From an uncultured beta proteobacterium (GTDB taxonomy: Bacteria > Pseudomonadota > Gammaproteobacteria > Burkholderiales > Burkholderiaceae_C), in assembly GCA_903938815.1 (NCBI GenBank), contig CAJAES010000014.1, positions 1 to 64,000 on the forward strand: 64,000 nucleotides of DNA, in the 5' to 3' direction. Every line of letters starts with the position of its first letter. Within the stretch, counting starts at the first letter, position 1. Under the pieces are notes generated by a model. That model did not search any database, was not told the origin of the DNA, and was given only the letters and a program-made list of their open reading frames with translations. Positions 61,369-64,000 of the stretch are shown here, in pieces. A program made the position numbers and the translations under genes.

Positions 61369-63975
61369 TCAGGGAGCTGCAACGCGGGCGACCGTGATAG
61401 TCGGCGAGTTCCAGATCTCCCAGTGCGCCGGGTTCGACTCGTCGCCGAGCGCCTTCAGCACCGACACCTTGACGGTGTACTGGCCGTTCGGCACTTCGCG
61501 GATGCCAACCGGCTTGCCGGATTGACCACGGAAGGTCACGCCGTCCCACGTGAAGGCGAAGAAGCCTCCCGGGGTGGAGTTGCGCGAGACGTACTCGTCG
61601 TCGCTGACCTTCCCCCAGGCGGCACCGGAGACGGCGTCGAACACTTCCAGCTTGATGCGCTGCGACAGGTGGTCGAGGTGCATCAGGAAGTACGGGATGT
61701 TCCCGTCGGCCATCGTGAAGGTCGCACCACCCGGCTGGTTCGTATACGAACCTGCCGCCAGCGAGGCCAGCCACGGGAAGCCGTTCGCCGTCGGTGCCAG
61801 CACCTGGTACGTCTGGTAGTCACCCTTGAAGCCGGCATAGGGCACCGACATCACGGTTCCGGCGCCCTTCGGCGTCAGCGTGATGTAGCCGCCATACAGG
61901 CTGCGATCCGGGAGCGACGAATTCGCCGTGATGGTCACGTCGAACTTCGCGGTGCCCAGGCCCGGGATGTTCAGCGTCGTCTTGCTCAAGGCCACTGTCG
62001 CGGGCGCATCGAAGACACCCGAGAGGGCGTAAGCAGAACCCGTGGTCGTGTTCGGACCCGCTGCGACACCCGACACATGCCCGACCGTGTAGCTGGCCGG
62101 AGACGTGGACAGGTTGCGCACCGTGATGGTCTGAAGGTACGAACCGCTGGCGCTTTCGCCGGTGGAGATCTGGCTCGGCGACACCGATGCCGTCGTGGTG
62201 ACGGAACCGACGATGTCCATCATGCCCGCGCCCTGGCGGAACACGTGATCCAGCAGACCCAGTGCGGCATTGCCCGACCAGTTCTTGGGGTCGGCCACGT
62301 TCTGCAGGAGGCCGGTCATGGCGCTCGCGCTCGTCGTGGGCTTGGCTTCCAGGATCAGCGCGACGCCGCCCGCAACGTGCGGTGCCGACATCGATGTGCC
62401 CGACAGCGTGGCCGTGCCGCCCAGCTCCAGCGGGTAGCTGGAGAAGATGGCGCCGCCCGGTGCGCCGATGTTCGGCTTCAGGGTCAGGTCGGCGGCGAGG
62501 CCGAACGAGCTGAAACCGGAGATCAGGCCGCCGGTGCCGAACGGGTAGCTGACATAGGCACTGCCCCAGTTCAGCGTGGTCGTGCCGCCGGCGATGGCAG
62601 CGTCCAGCGCCGCGCCCTGGGCCGCGGTGATGCCCACCACCGGGATGGTGATGGCGGGCGAGCCGGTCACGGTGGCACCCAGGGCGCCGGACGTGTTGTT
62701 GTACAGCACGACGGCACCGGCGCCGGCGTTCATCGCGTTGCTGGCCTTGATGAAGAAGCTGCAGGTGCCGCGACGGATCAGCACCGCCTGGCCCGTGAAG
62801 GTTCCTGCGGCGATGGGTGCGCAGGCGTCGTCAGCCGTTGTCGTGGTGCCGGTCTTGGCCATCGTCAGGCTTCCGGACACGGGCGGCAGAGGCGCGCCCG
62901 TGGCGGCGTTGTAGCCGTAGGGCGTGCTGCCGACCGTGAAGGAACGCTGCGCGTTGTCGTACGAGGCGACACCGATGACGTTCTTGCCCGTGCCCGGGGC
63001 GCCCGCGGCGAACAGCGCGTCGGGCGAGGAACCGCCCGGGCCGTTGTTGCCGATGGAAGCCACCATGACGACACCCTTGGACACGAGGCGGCTGCTGGCC
63101 TGTGCGGTGGGGTATTGCGGCCACTGGCGCGCGGCGCCCAGGCTCTGGTTGATGACCTGCATGCCGTCGGCGTAGGCGCGCTCGAGCGCCTCGACGATGA
63201 CGTCCGAGGACGAGGAGCCGGCGCAGCCGAACACACGGTAGGCGCCGAAGGAGACCTTGGGTGCGACACCCTTCAGGCCGCCGCCGTTCGCACCGACGAT
63301 GCCCGCCACGTGGGTGCCGTGGCCGCCGCAGTCGTCCGGGTTCGCGTCGGGAACCGGAATCAGTGCGGCACCCGTGCCGCCAGCGTTGTAGGCATCGCCC
63401 ACGAGGTCATAGCCTGCGATCACGCGCTCGGACGGGAATGCGGTCGTGCCGGCGGTTCCGGAACCGCCGAAGGCCGGGTGGTCGATGTCGATGCCGGTGT
63501 CGATGATGCCGACCTTGACGCCCTTGCCGGACAGGCCCAGGGTGTTCTGCGCCACATCGGCGCCGGTGAGCCCCAGCGCGGAAGCCAGGTCAGGCGCCGA
63601 CTCCGACGCCGTGGTGACGGGGCGCTGGACGAGCTCGACCGGGTACATGGCCTTCACGCCCTTCAGGCGGGCCAGCTTCAGGCGGTTGACCGCGTCGACC
63701 TCGACGGAGAAGCCGTTGAACAGCACGTCGAAGGAGCGGCGCTCCGTGAACTTCACGCCGGCCTGGGCCGCGGCCTTGCGGAAGGCGGCCTTGTCGGACA
63801 GCACCGCGTCGCGCGTGCGGCCGTCGGCCACCGGCGCACCGGACAGCTCCACGAACCACAGACGACCACCTTCAGCGGCAGTCGCCGGGACGGACATCGA
63901 CGGCGTTGCCGCGTGTGCGCCCAGGGACAGCGTTGCCGCGACCGCCAGCATCACGGCTGCACGGGTTCGATTCAT
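61369..63975 (-). CDS. Secreted S8 subtilase with I9 and PA domains
   Basis: 868-residue secreted serine protease. Signal peptide about 1-22, I9-type propeptide (about 38-118), catalytic domain with IIDTGID (Asp159), DCGGHGTHVAG (His219), SIGNNGPGG (oxyanion Asn) and SGTSMSAPHVAGG (Ser528), a protease-associated (PA) insertion about 380-470, and a C-terminal beta-rich region (about 590-868), including an fn3/CARDB-like stretch with DVTITANSSLPDRSLYGG. Domain order resembles vibriolysin-associated and Alteromonas-type subtilases. A perfect GGAGGT lies 5 bases upstream of the ATG. Probably extracellular nutrient acquisition. Confidence 0.93.
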   Translation of the reverse strand: MNRTRAAVMLAVAATLSLGAHAATPSMSVPATAAEGGRLWFVELSGAPVADGRTRDAVLSDKAAFRKAAAQAGVKFTERRSFDVLFNGFSVEVDAVNRLKLARLKGVKAMYPVELVQRPVTTASESAPDLASALGLTGADVAQNTLGLSGKGVKVGIIDTGIDIDHPAFGGSGTAGTTAFPSERVIAGYDLVGDAYNAGGTGAALIPVPDANPDDCGGHGTHVAGIVGANGGGLKGVAPKVSFGAYRVFGCAGSSSSDVIVEALERAYADGMQVINQSLGAARQWPQYPTAQASSRLVSKGVVMVASIGNNGPGGSSPDALFAAGAPGTGKNVIGVASYDNAQRSFTVGSTPYGYNAATGAPLPPVSGSLTMAKTGTTTTADDACAPIAAGTFTGQAVLIRRGTCSFFIKASNAMNAGAGAVVLYNNTSGALGATVTGSPAITIPVVGITAAQGAALDAAIAGGTTTLNWGSAYVSYPFGTGGLISGFSSFGLAADLTLKPNIGAPGGAIFSSYPLELGGTATLSGTSMSAPHVAGGVALILEAKPTTSASAMTGLLQNVADPKNWSGNAALGLLDHVFRQGAGMMDIVGSVTTTASVSPSQISTGESASGSYLQTITVRNLSTSPASYTVGHVSGVAAGPNTTTGSAYALSGVFDAPATVALSKTTLNIPGLGTAKFDVTITANSSLPDRSLYGGYITLTPKGAGTVMSVPYAGFKGDYQTYQVLAPTANGFPWLASLAAGSYTNQPGGATFTMADGNIPYFLMHLDHLSQRIKLEVFDAVSGAAWGKVSDDEYVSRNSTPGGFFAFTWDGVTFRGQSGKPVGIREVPNGQYTVKVSVLKALGDESNPAHWEIWNSPTITVARVAAP

Positions 63976-63980
63976 GCCAG

Positions 63981-63986
63981 ACCTCC
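63981..63986 (-). promoter_or_regulatory. Shine-Dalgarno of the large subtilase gene
   Basis: GGAGGT on the minus strand, 5 bases before the ATG at 63975. It fixes the start. Only 25 bases of upstream sequence are in the window, so the promoter is not visible. Confidence 0.85.
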
Positions 63987-64000
63987 AATTGGTATCGGTG

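Overview
The window is strongly GC-rich, gene-dense chromosomal DNA with no phage, plasmid, IS or CRISPR signature. Gene content and order point to a beta-proteobacterium of the order Burkholderiales: ddl-ftsQ-ftsA-ftsZ followed by lpxC, dusB-fis-purH, hisI-hisE-hinT-tatABC, petABC-sspA-sspB, and a DUF721 gene and an M23 peptidase before secA. A phasin, DUF1631 and DUF3422 fit the same order. The genus cannot be fixed from sequence alone; Rubrivivax/Ideonella/Leptothrix-like relatives are an inference. Layout: 1-3.9 kb is the end of the division and cell-wall cluster, closed by a clear terminator after ftsZ. 4-10.6 kb holds a GNAT remnant, a DEAD-box helicase coupled to an M3 peptidase, lpxC with a small membrane protein, an 8-bp tandem array, and selO. 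10.7-20 kb has a subtilase, a DTW-domain tRNA-modifying enzyme, two HDOD signalling proteins, DUF3422, a dienelactone hydrolase and a cNMP-patatin (NTE-type) protein. 20-25 kb contains ruvC, a CdsA-like and a PlsC-like phospholipid gene, then purH, fis and dusB. 25-31.4 kb has a YqaA-type membrane protein, an M32 carboxypeptidase and a compact partner-switching cassette: GAF-PP2C phosphatase, STAS antagonist and HATPase anti-sigma/switch kinase. Directly downstream is a three-domain glutaminase-STAS-cNMP fusion. 31.4-38.8 kb is the most accessory-looking stretch. It holds a hypothetical gene, a patatin, a phasin, a two-domain fatty acyl-CoA reductase of the Marinobacter type, and an MFS sugar symporter fused to a GH17 beta-glucanase domain with a perfect LacI-family operator upstream. 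38.8-64 kb is largely housekeeping: CusF-like copper protein, argB, HAD nucleotidase, slmA, pdeM, DUF815 ATPase, Nudix, hisIE-hinT-tatABC, a DegS-like protease, Nif3-like protein, pdxA, DUF1631, mscL, petABC, sspAB, tRNA-Thr, secA and a large secreted subtilase that begins just inside the right end. How parts work together: several sets are translationally coupled by ATGA or TTGA overlaps (ddl/ftsQ, M3 peptidase/helicase, dusB/fis, cdsA-like/ruvC, hisE/hinT). The phasin, patatins and fatty acyl-CoA reductase suggest neutral-lipid storage chemistry (inference). The GAF-PP2C, STAS and HATPase genes form a regulatory switch whose sigma factor or other output is not in the window. Short tandem repeats of 7, 8, 9, 12 and 14 bp recur at gene boundaries or inside variable coding segments.
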